Shown: positions 1-8,267, counted from the first letter of the stretch. The stretch: DNA of 32,125 nt from Beijerinckiaceae bacterium (GCA_947498445.1 CANMLK010000015.1:1-32125), one strand, 5' to 3'. Numbers and translations are program-made. Notes: generated from the sequence alone by a model not told the origin.

Positions 1-132
1 GAACGAAATCTCATCGAGCGCTTCTTCCTGAAGCTCAAACACTTCAGGCGCATCGCAACGCGCTACGAACAAACACCGAGAGCATTCATGTCCATGCTAT
101 CAATCGTCAACGCGCATATTTGGACACGATGA
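1..132 (+). CDS. IS5-family DDE transposase, C-terminal fragment
   Basis: Frame 1 is open from the window edge to TGA and gives 43 residues beginning ERNLIERFFLKLKHFRR. This contains the R-x3-E-x6-K spacing (RNLIERFFLKLK) that holds the catalytic glutamate in IS5-type DDE transposases. The start and the two catalytic aspartates lie outside the window, so activity of this copy cannot be judged. It differs from the right-hand copy by Arg for Ile and Asn for Ser. The family call is from motif recognition; the exact IS name was not determined. Confidence 0.85.
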   Translation, partial: ERNLIERFFLKLKHFRRIATRYEQTPRAFMSMLSIVNAHIWTR

Positions 133-146
133 ATGTCAACGCGCTC
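1..146 (+). mobile_element. 3' end of an IS5-family insertion sequence (left copy, cut by window edge)
   Basis: The first 146 bases match the reverse complement of the right end of the window (31911 onward) with two mismatches (positions 80 and 110). The element ends in GAGCGCGTTGACATTC (read inward), and a TA dinucleotide at 147-148 separates it from host DNA, as at the right copy. This fits the short TA-type target of many IS5-family elements. Only the 3' part of the transposase and the terminal sequence are present. Confidence 0.85.
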
Positions 147-148
147 TA

Positions 149-367
149 GAATGGACCGGCTATGTGTTTGCCAAGATGGCGGGCGACGAGACGACCGTAG
201 AGATCGAAGCCGCCGCCCGACGTGGTGCCAACGTAAAGATTCACATCGCGACCGCGATAGAAACTCTCCTGAGAAGACGCTAAATCCACCGGGCACGATA
301 CGCCAACGCACAGCGCCGCAGCCGATAGCGCCGCGCGTGTGAGCGTCGCGGAAAATGTATTCGCCAT
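149..367 (-). pseudogene. TctC/Bug-type tricarboxylate substrate-binding protein, truncated by IS insertion
   Basis: The minus-strand reading frame starts at an ATG with AAGGAGG about 8 nt upstream and encodes a signal peptide followed by SFYRGRDVNLYVGTTSGGGF and DLYGRLVARHLGKHIAGP. This is the typical N-terminus of the TctC/Bug family of periplasmic binding proteins, and it resembles the two intact family members in this window (7203-8219 and 15661-16716). The frame runs into the IS after about 72 codons and stops at a TAG formed at the junction. Family members are about 320-350 residues, so roughly three quarters is lost or lies beyond the element, outside the window. The product would be exported but non-functional. 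Confidence 0.85.
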
Positions 368-452
368 GCGCGTCCTCCTTGGCCTGATATCCACGGGATT
401 TTGCTAGCAAGTCATACGCCATCATGCAGGCTGGCGGTGGGGCGCGGCAACG

Positions 453-485
453 AAAAAACGCGCGGCCCAGTGGACCGCGCGTTTC
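453..485 (-). terminator. Rho-independent terminator of rpsD
   Basis: AACGCGCGG and CCGCGCGTT form a perfect 9-bp stem around a 9-nt loop. On the minus strand the stem is followed by a run of six T residues. It lies about 25 bases beyond the rpsD stop codon. Confidence 0.85.
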
Positions 486-509
486 AAATTGTGAGCTGGG
501 TTGCTCAGA

Positions 510-1127
510 TCAGCGCGAATAGAACTCGATCACGAGGTTCGGTTCCATGATGACCGGGTAGGGCACTTCCGAGGGAAGCGGAATGCGCGTCATTTTCGCG
601 GTCATCTTGGAGTGGTCGACTTCGTAATAGTCGGGCACGTCACGCTCGGCGAGCTGGCTTGCTTCAAGAACAAACGCGAACTGCTTGGAGGATTCCTTGA
701 TCTCAACGAGATCGCCCGGCTTCACGAGATAGGAAGCGATGTTCACGCGGCGGCCGTTCACACGGATGTGGCCGTGGTTCACGAACTGGCGTGCGGCGAA
801 CGGCGTAGCGGTGAACTTTGCGCGATACACGACGGCGTCGAGGCGGCGCTCCAGGAGGCCGATCATGTTGTCGCCCGAGTCGCCCTTCATGCGGATGGCT
901 TCCGCGTAATACATGCGGAACTGCTTCTCGGAGATGTTGCCGTAATAGCCCTTGAGCTTCTGTTTGGCCTTCAGCTGCGTGCCGAAGTCGGACATCTTGC
1001 CCTTGCGGCGCTGACCGTGCTGGCCGGGGCCGTATTCGCGGCGGTTCACCGGGCTTTTCGGACGGCCCCAGATGTTCTCGCCCATACGACGATCAAGTTT
1101 GTACTTGGATTCTGCGCGCTTGGTCAT
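510..1127 (-). CDS. rpsD: 30S ribosomal protein S4
   Basis: This encodes S4, a primary 16S rRNA binding protein that nucleates assembly of the 30S body and also acts in translational accuracy. The 205-residue product has the family's usual length. It has the N-terminal [14 protein letters not shown] segment, the [19 protein letters not shown] stretch, and the S4 RNA-binding domain (about residues 95-155: [32 protein letters not shown]). The ATG at 1127 was chosen because it gives the canonical N-terminus and has GAGG just upstream; the longer tracked ORF reads into the leader. In many alphaproteobacteria rpsD stands alone, as here, with its own promoter and terminator. Confidence 0.98.
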   Translation of the reverse strand: MTKRAESKYKLDRRMGENIWGRPKSPVNRREYGPGQHGQRRKGKMSDFGTQLKAKQKLKGYYGNISEKQFRMYYAEAIRMKGDSGDNMIGLLERRLDAVVYRAKFTATPFAARQFVNHGHIRVNGRRVNIASYLVKPGDLVEIKESSKQFAFVLEASQLAERDVPDYYEVDHSKMTAKMTRIPLPSEVPYPVIMEPNLVIEFYSR

Positions 1128-1351
1128 AGCTAACCTCGTAGATAAGCGCCGACGAGGCCACGGCTTTGCACGCGCTTGTGGCGCTGCTCGATCCGCGTCT
1201 CCTCCCGCCGGCAATGGCGGAGGAACGCGCCCTCCTCTGTTCCACACGCTTCGCGAGAAGCAGGGAACCGACAGGTTTCTCACCGATTTCGGGAAAAGCC
1301 ACGGGTGCGTCTAATTGTTATTTCGCCCCGGATGGAGCGTAACGACGTGTT

Positions 1352-1380
1352 CTCATAGGAGGGAAGGGCCCCGATGTCAA
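1352..1380 (-). promoter_or_regulatory. Sigma70-type promoter, probably of rpsD
   Basis: Read on the minus strand: TTGACA, 17 bases, TATGAG. The -35 is a perfect consensus, the spacing is optimal and the -10 is close to consensus. Transcription would start near 1345, giving rpsD a leader of about 215 nt. No nearer comparable promoter was seen. It lies just after the stop of the co-oriented oxidoreductase gene, so rpsD would not depend on readthrough. Confidence 0.65.
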
Positions 1381-1392
1381 ACAATTGGGGCC

Positions 1393-1977
1393 TCAGACGC
1401 CCTTGAAGCCCACCGCTCGCATCTGCGCCAGCCATTTTGCTCGCGTCGCCTCAGTCGCAGTCGAGACCATGCCGAACATGGTCTCCCGCACCGGCGAAAA
1501 GCCGACAAATCCCAAGATGTTGCGCGACAATCGACGTACGCCATGGGCCATGAACCACCAGCGGTATACGAAGGCAGGCATGCCCATCGTGACGACAACG
1601 CGCGCTGAGCGGCCCTTGAGCATGGTTTGCGTGCGTCCTGCGTCCAGATAGCGGAAGGCGTGGCCGGGTCGCATGGTCTGTTCGAGAAAAGCCTGCAAGA
1701 GGGCGGGGGCGCCGCCCAACCAAAGGGGAAAAACGATCACGATATGTTCGCACCAGGCAATGTCGGCGAGCGCCTCGCGGAGCGCGTCGGGCGGTTGGCC
1801 GGTCTCGAAGTCGGATTGGCGGCGGAGTATTGGAAAGTTGAGGTCGGCGATGTGGACTCGTCGCGTTTGGCCGCCGGATTCAATGACGCCGTCCGCGTAG
1901 GCGTCCGCCAGCGCATGACAATGGTGCGACCGATTGTCGTCGGGATGTCCTTGCACGATGAGTACGCGTTTAGGCAT
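1393..1977 (-). CDS. Flavodoxin-fold NAD(P)H-dependent oxidoreductase (KefF/MdaB-like)
   Basis: The 194-residue protein opens with a beta strand and FMN phosphate-binding loop region (KRVLIVQGHPDDNRSHHCHA). It continues with the family-typical IVIVFPLWLGGAPALLQAFL segment (about residues 78-97) and a MRPGHAFRY stretch. These mark the Flavodoxin_2 group of cytoplasmic quinone and nitro-compound reductases related to KefF and MdaB. The likely role is two-electron reduction of quinones using NAD(P)H; the substrate cannot be told. The start has a good ribosome site (AAGGTGAGGG). It is transcribed divergently from the iron transporter operon. Confidence 0.85.
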   Translation of the reverse strand: MPKRVLIVQGHPDDNRSHHCHALADAYADGVIESGGQTRRVHIADLNFPILRRQSDFETGQPPDALREALADIAWCEHIVIVFPLWLGGAPALLQAFLEQTMRPGHAFRYLDAGRTQTMLKGRSARVVVTMGMPAFVYRWWFMAHGVRRLSRNILGFVGFSPVRETMFGMVSTATEATRAKWLAQMRAVGFKGV

Positions 1978-2056
1978 CCCTCACCTTTCTCACTGATAGC
2001 TTGGACCTTTGACGGCACTTTAGAGCGAATACAGACGTTCGTCGAGCACTTCTCAA

Positions 2057-2073
2057 TTTAGAGGAATTATAAA
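2057..2073. promoter_or_regulatory. Candidate iron-regulator operator (imperfect dyad) upstream of fbpA
   Basis: TTTAGAGGAATTATAAA is an imperfect inverted repeat: five of the six outermost arm pairs match. It is AT-rich against a GC-rich background and lies about 75 bases before the start of an iron transporter operon. Its layout recalls the Irr ICE box of alphaproteobacteria (TTTAGAA-N3-TTCTAAA), but it deviates at several positions. This is a suggestion from position and symmetry only. Confidence 0.3.
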
Positions 2074-2147
2074 CTACTGACTTTGCTTGCAGTTTTTGGA
2101 AAATTTGAGAATGTGTCGGCGTCTAATCAAAGCGACGAGGAGCCCCG

Positions 2148-3167
2148 ATGATTTTCCGCGCGTCCCTTCTTCACATCGCCGCAGCGGCTATCGCCATTTC
2201 TGCGCCAGCTTCTGCTCAGGACGCCGTGAACCTCTACACCACCCGCGAGCCGGGCCTTGTGCGTCCGCTTCTGGAAGCCTTCACGAAAGAAACCGGCGTC
2301 AAGGTCAATACGGTTTTCGTGAAGCAGGGTCTTGCCGAACGCGTGCAGGCGGAAGGCGCTCGTTCGCCCGCCGACGTGCTGATGGATGTCGACGTCGGCG
2401 CCATTCTCGACATGGTGGACAAGGGCGTAACTCAACCCCTTCGCTCCGAAGTTCTGGAACAGGCGATTCCGGCCAATTTGCGCGATGCGAAGGGTCAATG
2501 GTTCGCGCTGTCGATGCGAGCGCGCGTCGTCTATGCATCCAGGAAACTCGGTCTGAAGGCTATCTCCTACGAGGATCTTGCAGACCCCAGGTTCAAGGGC
2601 AAAGTCTGCACGCGCTCTGGCCAGCATCCCTACAACACGGCGCTCATCGCCGCCTATATCGCCCATTACGGTCCTGAAAAGGCTGAACAATGGTTGCGCG
2701 GCGTGAAGGCGAACCTGGCGCGCAAGCCCGGCGGCGGCGACCGTGAAGTGGCGCGCGATATTCTTGCGGGCATCTGCGAGATCGGGATTGGCAATTCCTA
2801 CTATGTGGGCCTGATGCGCTCGGGCAAGGGCGGGCCGGATCAACTGAAGTGGGGCGAGGCGATCGACGTCGTCATTCCGACGCTTGAGGGCAAGGGCGCG
2901 CACGTGAACATCTCCGGCGCCGCGCTGGCCAAGAACGCGCCTAATAAGGAGGCGGGTGTAAAATTCATGGAATGGCTCGTCATGGCTGAGGCTCAGCGGG
3001 TCTATGCTGAAGGCAATTACGAGTATCCCGTCGTAAAGGGCGCCAAGGCCGATCCGATCATCGCGGCGCTAGGTGAACTTAAAATCGACCCGATGCCGGT
3101 GGCTGACGTCGTTCGTTATCGCAAACAGGCGAGCGAACTTGTCGACAAGGTTGGTTTCGACAATTAA
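2148..3167 (+). CDS. fbpA: Iron(III) ABC transporter periplasmic substrate-binding protein (FbpA/FutA type)
   Basis: The product is 339 residues with a signal peptide (cleavage likely near ASA-Q, residue 23) and a mature N-terminus VNLYTTREPGLVRPLLEAF typical of ferric-binding proteins of the FbpA/SfuA/FutA group. The lobe motif GNSYYVGLM (tyrosines about 218-219) matches the tyrosine pair that coordinates Fe(III) in this family. GVKFMEWLVMAEAQ near the C-terminus is also characteristic. It should capture ferric iron in the periplasm and hand it to the permease encoded next. GAGG lies just before the ATG. Confidence 0.93.
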   Translation: MIFRASLLHIAAAAIAISAPASAQDAVNLYTTREPGLVRPLLEAFTKETGVKVNTVFVKQGLAERVQAEGARSPADVLMDVDVGAILDMVDKGVTQPLRSEVLEQAIPANLRDAKGQWFALSMRARVVYASRKLGLKAISYEDLADPRFKGKVCTRSGQHPYNTALIAAYIAHYGPEKAEQWLRGVKANLARKPGGGDREVARDILAGICEIGIGNSYYVGLMRSGKGGPDQLKWGEAIDVVIPTLEGKGAHVNISGAALAKNAPNKEAGVKFMEWLVMAEAQRVYAEGNYEYPVVKGAKADPIIAALGELKIDPMPVADVVRYRKQASELVDKVGFDN

Positions 3168-3210
3168 TCGATAGCTTGGCGCCTGCGTATCAGGGCGCAG
3201 GTGGGGCGGA

Positions 3211-4971
3211 ATGGCTGGCAGGTTCAGCGTACATGGCGGCATGTTTGGCAAGGGCGGCGATCGCAGATGGCTCGTCAGCTCTGCGCTTGTCGCCGTTCTC
3301 GTGGTCGCGCCGGTTGTCTCTCTAGCGCTCATTGCAGCGCAGGGTTCTGGCGATCTGTGGCCGCACATCTTCGCTTTTGTGTTGCCTCAGGCGTTGAAGG
3401 AAACGGCCATCTTGCTACTGGGCGTCGGCGTCATGGTCGTGACGCTGGGCACGACGCTGGCGTGGTTGATGACGGCCTACGAATTTCCCGGCCGTCGCAT
3501 ATTCGACTGGGCGCTGCTGCTGCCGCTGGCGACGCCAACGTATATTGTTGCGTTCGCCTATCTCGATCTGCTGCATCCTATCGGACCCATTCAGACGGGC
3601 TTGCGCGCGCTGTTTGGCATTGAGGATGTCCGCGGCTTGTGGTTTCCGGATGTGCGCTCTATGGGCGGCTGCATCCTGCTGCTCGGGTTCGTGCTGTATC
3701 CATATGTCTATCTGTCGACGCGCGCGATGTTCCTGATGCAGGCGGGCAGCCTGCTCGAAGCCTCGCGCACTCTTGGCGCCAGCCGCAGCCGCGTGTTCTT
3801 TCGCGTTGCGTTGCCGCTTGCGCGCCCCGCCATCGCGGTGGGCGCTTCGCTTGCGCTGATGGAAGCGCTAAACGACATCGGCGCGTCGGAATTTCTGGGC
3901 GTCAGCACACTGTCGGTGTCGATCTATTCAACGTGGATCAATCGCTCCAATCTGCCGGGCGCCGCGCAGATTGCGCTGGCGATGCTCGTCATCGTCGTCT
4001 CGCTTATTCTGCTGGAGCGCTGGGCGCGGCGTCGGCAGCGATATGTCTCCATGGCGCAACGCGTGCGTCGCGCTGCGCCGATGCAGCTGACAGGCTGGTG
4101 GGCGGGCGCAACGATCGCCTTTCTGTGTCTGCCCATCGTCATCGGGTTTGTATTGCCCGCGCTGCATCTTGGCGCCGAGGCGTGGAAGCGTATCGCGTTC
4201 GCGGGCGTCTCGCAGCAGATCTGGCAAGAGATCCTGAATACGATCCTGATTTCTGCTGTGGCTACCTTTGTGGCGCTTTTGCTGGGCTTTCTTGTTGCGA
4301 GCGCTGCGCGCATTTCGCAGGCGCGGACGGCTGGCGTATTCCTGCGCGCGTCCTCACTCGGGTATGCGGTGCCCGGCACTGTGCTGGCCATCGGCCTGAT
4401 GACGCCTATCTTCGCGCTCGATAACATGCTGGCGGACGGGCTTGAGAAGGTCTTCGGCATTTCCGTAGGGTTGTTGATTTCAGGGTCGGGCACCGTGCTG
4501 GTTTACGCCTATGTGGTTCGCTTCCTTGCGATCTCCGCGGGCGGCGTTGAATCGGGGCTGTCCAAATTGTCGCCGTCCCTCGATGGCGCCGCACGGGCGC
4601 TGGGCGAGACGGCGGGGGGCGCGATGCGGCGCGTGCATCTTCCTTTGCTGCGGCCTGCGCTGGGCGCTGCGGCGTTGCTGGTTTTCGTTGACTGTATGAA
4701 GGAACTTCCGGCAACGCTCTTGCTGCGGCCGCTCAATTTCGAAACACTTGCAACTCATCTTTATGGTGAGGCGGCGCGTGGCACCTACGAGGACGGCTCC
4801 GTTGCAGCCACGTGCATTATTCTGGTAGGGCTTATTCCGGTGATCATGCTCGCGCGCCTTGGCCGTCGTCGTCAGTTCGCCCACGGCGGCGCCAGCCCCA
4901 CGCAGGAGGCGATTGCGCGCGATATCATCCTTGGCGATGGCGCGCCGGTTTCGGGACGCAGCGCTGCATGA
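3211..4971 (+). CDS. fbpB: Iron(III) ABC transporter permease (FbpB type, two fused permease halves)
   Basis: A 586-residue membrane protein with two tandem binding-protein-dependent permease domains of about six helices each, as usual for FbpB/SfuB. Each half has an EAA-type coupling loop: EASRTLGASRSRVFFRVALP (near residues 180-200) and DGAARALGETAGGAMRRVHL (about 450-475). It forms the transmembrane channel through which Fe(III) released by FbpA passes. The start has GGTGGGG about 6 nt upstream. The stop TGA overlaps the start of the ATPase gene (ATGA), implying translational coupling. Confidence 0.93.
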   Translation: MAGRFSVHGGMFGKGGDRRWLVSSALVAVLVVAPVVSLALIAAQGSGDLWPHIFAFVLPQALKETAILLLGVGVMVVTLGTTLAWLMTAYEFPGRRIFDWALLLPLATPTYIVAFAYLDLLHPIGPIQTGLRALFGIEDVRGLWFPDVRSMGGCILLLGFVLYPYVYLSTRAMFLMQAGSLLEASRTLGASRSRVFFRVALPLARPAIAVGASLALMEALNDIGASEFLGVSTLSVSIYSTWINRSNLPGAAQIALAMLVIVVSLILLERWARRRQRYVSMAQRVRRAAPMQLTGWWAGATIAFLCLPIVIGFVLPALHLGAEAWKRIAFAGVSQQIWQEILNTILISAVATFVALLLGFLVASAARISQARTAGVFLRASSLGYAVPGTVLAIGLMTPIFALDNMLADGLEKVFGISVGLLISGSGTVLVYAYVVRFLAISAGGVESGLSKLSPSLDGAARALGETAGGAMRRVHLPLLRPALGAAALLVFVDCMKELPATLLLRPLNFETLATHLYGEAARGTYEDGSVAATCIILVGLIPVIMLARLGRRRQFAHGGASPTQEAIARDIILGDGAPVSGRSAA

Positions 4972-6047
4972 TGAAAACCAACAGGGCAGCGTCTCTCGAC
5001 ATTCAGCATGTGCGGCAAGTTTTTGGTTCGACGCTCGCGGTGGACGACGTGTCGCTAGCGGTCAGGCCAGGGGAAACGGTTTGCCTGCTGGGACATTCGG
5101 GCTGCGGGAAGACGACTCTTTTGCGCGTGGTTGCGGGGCTTGAGCGCCCAACCTCCGGCAAGGTGATCCTCGACGGCCGTGAGGTGGCTGGGCCGGGCGT
5201 TTTTGTTCCCCCCGAGCAGCGCGGCGTTGGCCTGATGTTTCAGGACTACGCGCTGTTTCCCCATCTCACCATCCTTGAAAACGTGATGTTCGGTCTGGCG
5301 CGACTGTCCGGCGCAAAAGCGCGGGCGATTGCGGAGGCGTCTCTCTCGCGTGTCGGGCTGGTGAAATACGCGAGCGATTATCCGCACATGCTGTCTGGCG
5401 GCGAGCAACAGCGTGTTGCGCTTGCCCGCGCGCTCGCGCCACAGCCAGGCATCCTGCTGATGGACGAGCCCTTCTCGAATCTCGACCAGCGCATGCGCGA
5501 ACGCATTCGCGAGGAAACGATGGGTCTTCTGCACGAGAAGGACGCCACCGCCCTTGTCGTCACCCACGACCCCGTCGAGGCGATGATGATCGCAGACCTC
5601 ATCGTTTTGATGCGCGGCGGGCGCATCGTCCAGACTGGAACGCCGGAGGAGCTTTATGAGCGGCCGGTCTCACTGTTTGCGGCGCGGTTCTTTTGCGATC
5701 TGAACGAGATTGAAGGGCAGGCGCGCGACGGCCGGGTTGAAACGCCGCTGGGTTCGTTCGCCGCGCCCGCCGATGCTCCCAATGGTCGCTGCGTTGTGTG
5801 CGTGCGGACCACTTCGCTCCACATTGTGCCGCCCGAAGAGGCCGATGTGGTGGGGGTCGTGATCCGTCGCCGCTTTCTGGGCGACAGTGATCTGATCACG
5901 GCGCGTGTGGACGGGCTTATCGCGCCGCTAATTCTAAAGGCTTTGCCCGGCGTCGCGTCAACGCTGTCTGAGACTATCGGAGTGCGGGTGACGCATGGTC
6001 AGGCTCTTGTCTTCGCTCTGGGTGGTGATAGTTTAAATTCCGCTTAG
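4968..6047 (+). CDS. fbpC: Iron(III) ABC transporter ATP-binding protein (FbpC type)
   Basis: The 359-residue product carries Walker A GHSGCGKTT (about 42-50), the signature LSGGEQQRVALARAL, Walker B ILLMDEPF and the switch histidine in VVTHD. A C-terminal TOBE-like regulatory region of about 110 residues follows. This is the standard architecture of FbpC/PotA-like importer ATPases. The ATG at 4968 overlaps the fbpB stop by 4 nt; an adjacent in-frame ATG at 4971 is equally possible. With fbpA and fbpB it forms a complete ferric iron importer at the inner membrane. Confidence 0.93.
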   Translation: MMKTNRAASLDIQHVRQVFGSTLAVDDVSLAVRPGETVCLLGHSGCGKTTLLRVVAGLERPTSGKVILDGREVAGPGVFVPPEQRGVGLMFQDYALFPHLTILENVMFGLARLSGAKARAIAEASLSRVGLVKYASDYPHMLSGGEQQRVALARALAPQPGILLMDEPFSNLDQRMRERIREETMGLLHEKDATALVVTHDPVEAMMIADLIVLMRGGRIVQTGTPEELYERPVSLFAARFFCDLNEIEGQARDGRVETPLGSFAAPADAPNGRCVVCVRTTSLHIVPPEEADVVGVVIRRRFLGDSDLITARVDGLIAPLILKALPGVASTLSETIGVRVTHGQALVFALGGDSLNSA

Positions 6048-6162
6048 GGTTTGCTTGTCTCTGGACTTGAATTACTGATCACTAATACAACTTTCGTAGC
6101 GTTTCACTCGACGCATTGCAGAGGTGGTGCGAATTTCCCCTCAGAATTATTTCGAGGCACTG

Positions 6163-6453
6163 ATGATTCGTCCGAAACGCCAAAAGGCAAAACGCGGTTT
6201 TGCAGCCATGTCGCTGGAAAAGCGCCGGGAAATTGCTCGCAAGGGCGGGCAGGCCGTGAAGCCTGAAAACCGCGCCTTTGCAAAAGACAAGGAACTGGCG
6301 GCGGAAGCCGGCCGAAAGGGTGGCGCGCAATCGCCGGGAAAGCGTCGCGGCCGCAATTCTGCGGGCCGCGCCTTGGCCTCTGCGAAACTTGAGACGGTGG
6401 CGGCGATCGACGCTCACCAGTCAGCGTCTGTGCTTGCGCCGGTGCGCGAATAG
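6163..6453 (+). CDS. KGG-repeat stress-induced protein (con-10 / YciG-like)
   Basis: A small basic protein of 96 residues with two copies of the KGG motif: GFAAMSLEKRREIARKGGQA (about 12-31) and ELAAEAGRKGGAQ. This pattern defines the short hydrophilic general-stress proteins related to Neurospora con-10 and E. coli YciG. Their molecular function is not well established. The ATG at 6163 was preferred over the upstream GTG (6124) because GAGG lies 5 nt before it and the family homology begins there. The Ala/Val-rich tail after about residue 70 is not conserved in the family as I know it. Confidence 0.8.
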   Translation: MIRPKRQKAKRGFAAMSLEKRREIARKGGQAVKPENRAFAKDKELAAEAGRKGGAQSPGKRRGRNSAGRALASAKLETVAAIDAHQSASVLAPVRE

Positions 6454-6609
6454 ACAATTTGTGCGAAATCGAACCCTGCTGTCCTGTCGTGCGCTCGAAA
6501 AACGGCTGCGTCAGAGTCTGGCTACGCTGGGCAGGGACAGCTGAGGGGATTGGACGTCACCACAGGTTCGGTCTATGTCGGCGGCAGATCGAACCGCTGC
6601 GAGACTGTC

Positions 6610-7125
6610 ATGCGCACCAGCGAAGCTGAAATCCTGTTCGTCCCGGGCGCCAGCCCCGATGATCCCGAACACTGGATGACCCGCTGGCAAAGCCGGCTTA
6701 CGACTGCCCGGCGCGTCACGGCGGAGAGCGACAATATCGCGAGCCTCACCGCCGCGCTTTCGCAGGCGTTGGCGGTGGAGGGGACGCGCCCGATCGTGCT
6801 GATCGGCCATGGCGCGGGCGTCTTCGCCATTGCGCAGGTTGCGCGCACCAGCGACGTGTCGCGTGTGCGCGGGGCCTTTCTCGTCAATCCCTCGTCCGCG
6901 TGGAATGTACCGGCGCCCTCGCGCGAGCCGCTGCCGTTTCCCTCGCTCGTCGTCCTCAGCCGCGATGACCCGTACGCAAGCTATGAGGAGATGCAGGACG
7001 TCGGCCTGGACTGGGGCGGGCATATTGTAGACGCGGGCGCCATAGGTCGCCTCGACAGCACATCCGGGCATGGCCCGTGGCCAGAGGGCCTGATGCGCTT
7101 CGGCGCATTCATGGCGCGCCTTTAG
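6610..7125 (+). CDS. RBBP9/YdeN-like alpha/beta hydrolase fold protein, catalytic residues apparently lost
   Basis: The 171-residue product matches the short RBBP9/YdeN serine-hydrolase family: ILFVPGASPDDPEHWMTRWQ at the N-terminus, a nucleophile-elbow region LIGHGAG (about 65-70), SRDDPYASYE (about 117-126) and a C-terminal SGHGPWPEG. The family elbow is normally GHSLG and the late histidine sits in GHIN. Here the nucleophile position is Gly68 and the aligned GH is GR (Arg147), while the Asp in DDPY remains. It therefore looks like a pseudoenzyme. The ATG at 6610 was chosen because it sits directly before the conserved domain; the tracked start is a TTG further up. Confidence 0.75.
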   Translation: MRTSEAEILFVPGASPDDPEHWMTRWQSRLTTARRVTAESDNIASLTAALSQALAVEGTRPIVLIGHGAGVFAIAQVARTSDVSRVRGAFLVNPSSAWNVPAPSREPLPFPSLVVLSRDDPYASYEEMQDVGLDWGGHIVDAGAIGRLDSTSGHGPWPEGLMRFGAFMARL

Positions 7126-7202
7126 GACGGTTCACAGCGCAGCAATTTTTGGTAAGCTCCGCTCAGACGCAAAAAACCGCGCATTCTTGGAAGGGAACAC
7201 CG

Positions 7203-8219
7203 ATGATCAAACGCACATGGCTTGCCGCTGGTTTGGCGCTTACTGCACTTGGCGCCGCCGCGCCAGCGAAGGCGCAGAGCGTCGCAGAATTTTACAAAGG
7301 CAACACGATCCGCATCGTGATCTGGGCGGCTGCCGGCGGAGAATACGACATCCACGCAAAGCTCGTCAGCCGGCATCTGGGCAAGCAACTGCCTGGCAAC
7401 CCCGCTGTCATCGCCACGCAAATGACGGGTGGCGGTGGTCTGGTCGCGGCCAATCATCTCTACAACGTGGCGCCCAAGGACGGCACCGCCATGGGCATGA
7501 TGGTGTCGAGCCTGCCGTTCCTGCAGGCTATTGGACTTGAAGGCGTGAGGTTCGACGCCGCGCGCTTCAATTGGGTCGGCACGATTGCGCCCACGCAGGA
7601 AGGACTCGTGGCCTGGCACACGGCGCCAGTGAAGACGTTTGAAGATCTGCGCAAAGTGGAATTCGTGCTTGGCGCTTCTGGCGCAGGCTCAACCAGCGTT
7701 CTCACGCCCACGATGATCAACGCGCTGCTTGGCGCAAAGATCAAGATCGTGCCCGGCTATCCCGGCGGCAGCCAGATTAATCTGGCGATGGAGCGCGGCG
7801 AATCCATGGGGCGCTGGAACACATGGTCTTCGTGGAAGACTACCCACCCGGACTGGATTTCAGAAAAGAAGATCAACTTCCTGCTGACGTCTGCGTTGCG
7901 CAAGCCGAAAGATCTTCAAGGGCCGCCCTTGCTGACAGAGCTTGCCACAACAGACGATGACAAGCGCATCTTCGAATTGCTCGCCACCAATGCTGAAATG
8001 GGCCGGCCGATTGTTGCGACGCCGGATGTTCCGGCTGACCGCATGAAGGCCATTCTGGCCGCTTATCGCGCGATGATCGTCGATCCCGAGTTTGTCACCG
8101 AGGCGAACAAGTTGAAGATCGAGATTGATCCGATCATCGGCGACGATCTCAAAGCCATGGCGGTTAAGGCGCTGTCGACGCCTAAGCATCTTACTGAGCG
8201 GGTGAAGAAGCTGATGTGA
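7203..8219 (+). CDS. TctC/Bug-type periplasmic substrate-binding protein (orphan)
   Basis: 338 residues with a signal peptide (cleavage near AKA-Q, residue 24), then SVAEFYKGNTIRIVIWAAAG, SRHLGKQLPGNPAV, and the family core AANHLYNVAPKDGTAMGMM. It belongs to the Bug/TctC family, binding proteins that capture carboxylic acids or related small anions in the periplasm. The expected membrane partners TctA and TctB are not encoded in the window, a common situation for this expanded family. AAGGGAA precedes the ATG. The ligand cannot be inferred. Confidence 0.9.
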   Translation: MIKRTWLAAGLALTALGAAAPAKAQSVAEFYKGNTIRIVIWAAAGGEYDIHAKLVSRHLGKQLPGNPAVIATQMTGGGGLVAANHLYNVAPKDGTAMGMMVSSLPFLQAIGLEGVRFDAARFNWVGTIAPTQEGLVAWHTAPVKTFEDLRKVEFVLGASGAGSTSVLTPTMINALLGAKIKIVPGYPGGSQINLAMERGESMGRWNTWSSWKTTHPDWISEKKINFLLTSALRKPKDLQGPPLLTELATTDDDKRIFELLATNAEMGRPIVATPDVPADRMKAILAAYRAMIVDPEFVTEANKLKIEIDPIIGDDLKAMAVKALSTPKHLTERVKKLM

Positions 8220-8267
8220 GGGGGCGTCTTTAAGCGTCGTTTTTTGCACCTGGCAATTGCGTGATGT

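Noticed and set aside
501-1133. 210-residue plus-strand ORF over rpsD
   Set aside because: It is the antisense shadow of a clear S4 gene, with no ribosome site or family resemblance.
1365-1395. GGCCCCGAT/ATTGGGGCC hairpin as terminator of the flavodoxin-like oxidoreductase gene
   Set aside because: The stem is reasonable, but there is no T-run after it on the minus strand, and it overlaps the rpsD promoter -35.
6048-6162. EcfG-type general stress promoter before the KGG protein
   Set aside because: I looked for GGAAC with a CGTT about 18 bases on; no GGAAC occurs in this region.
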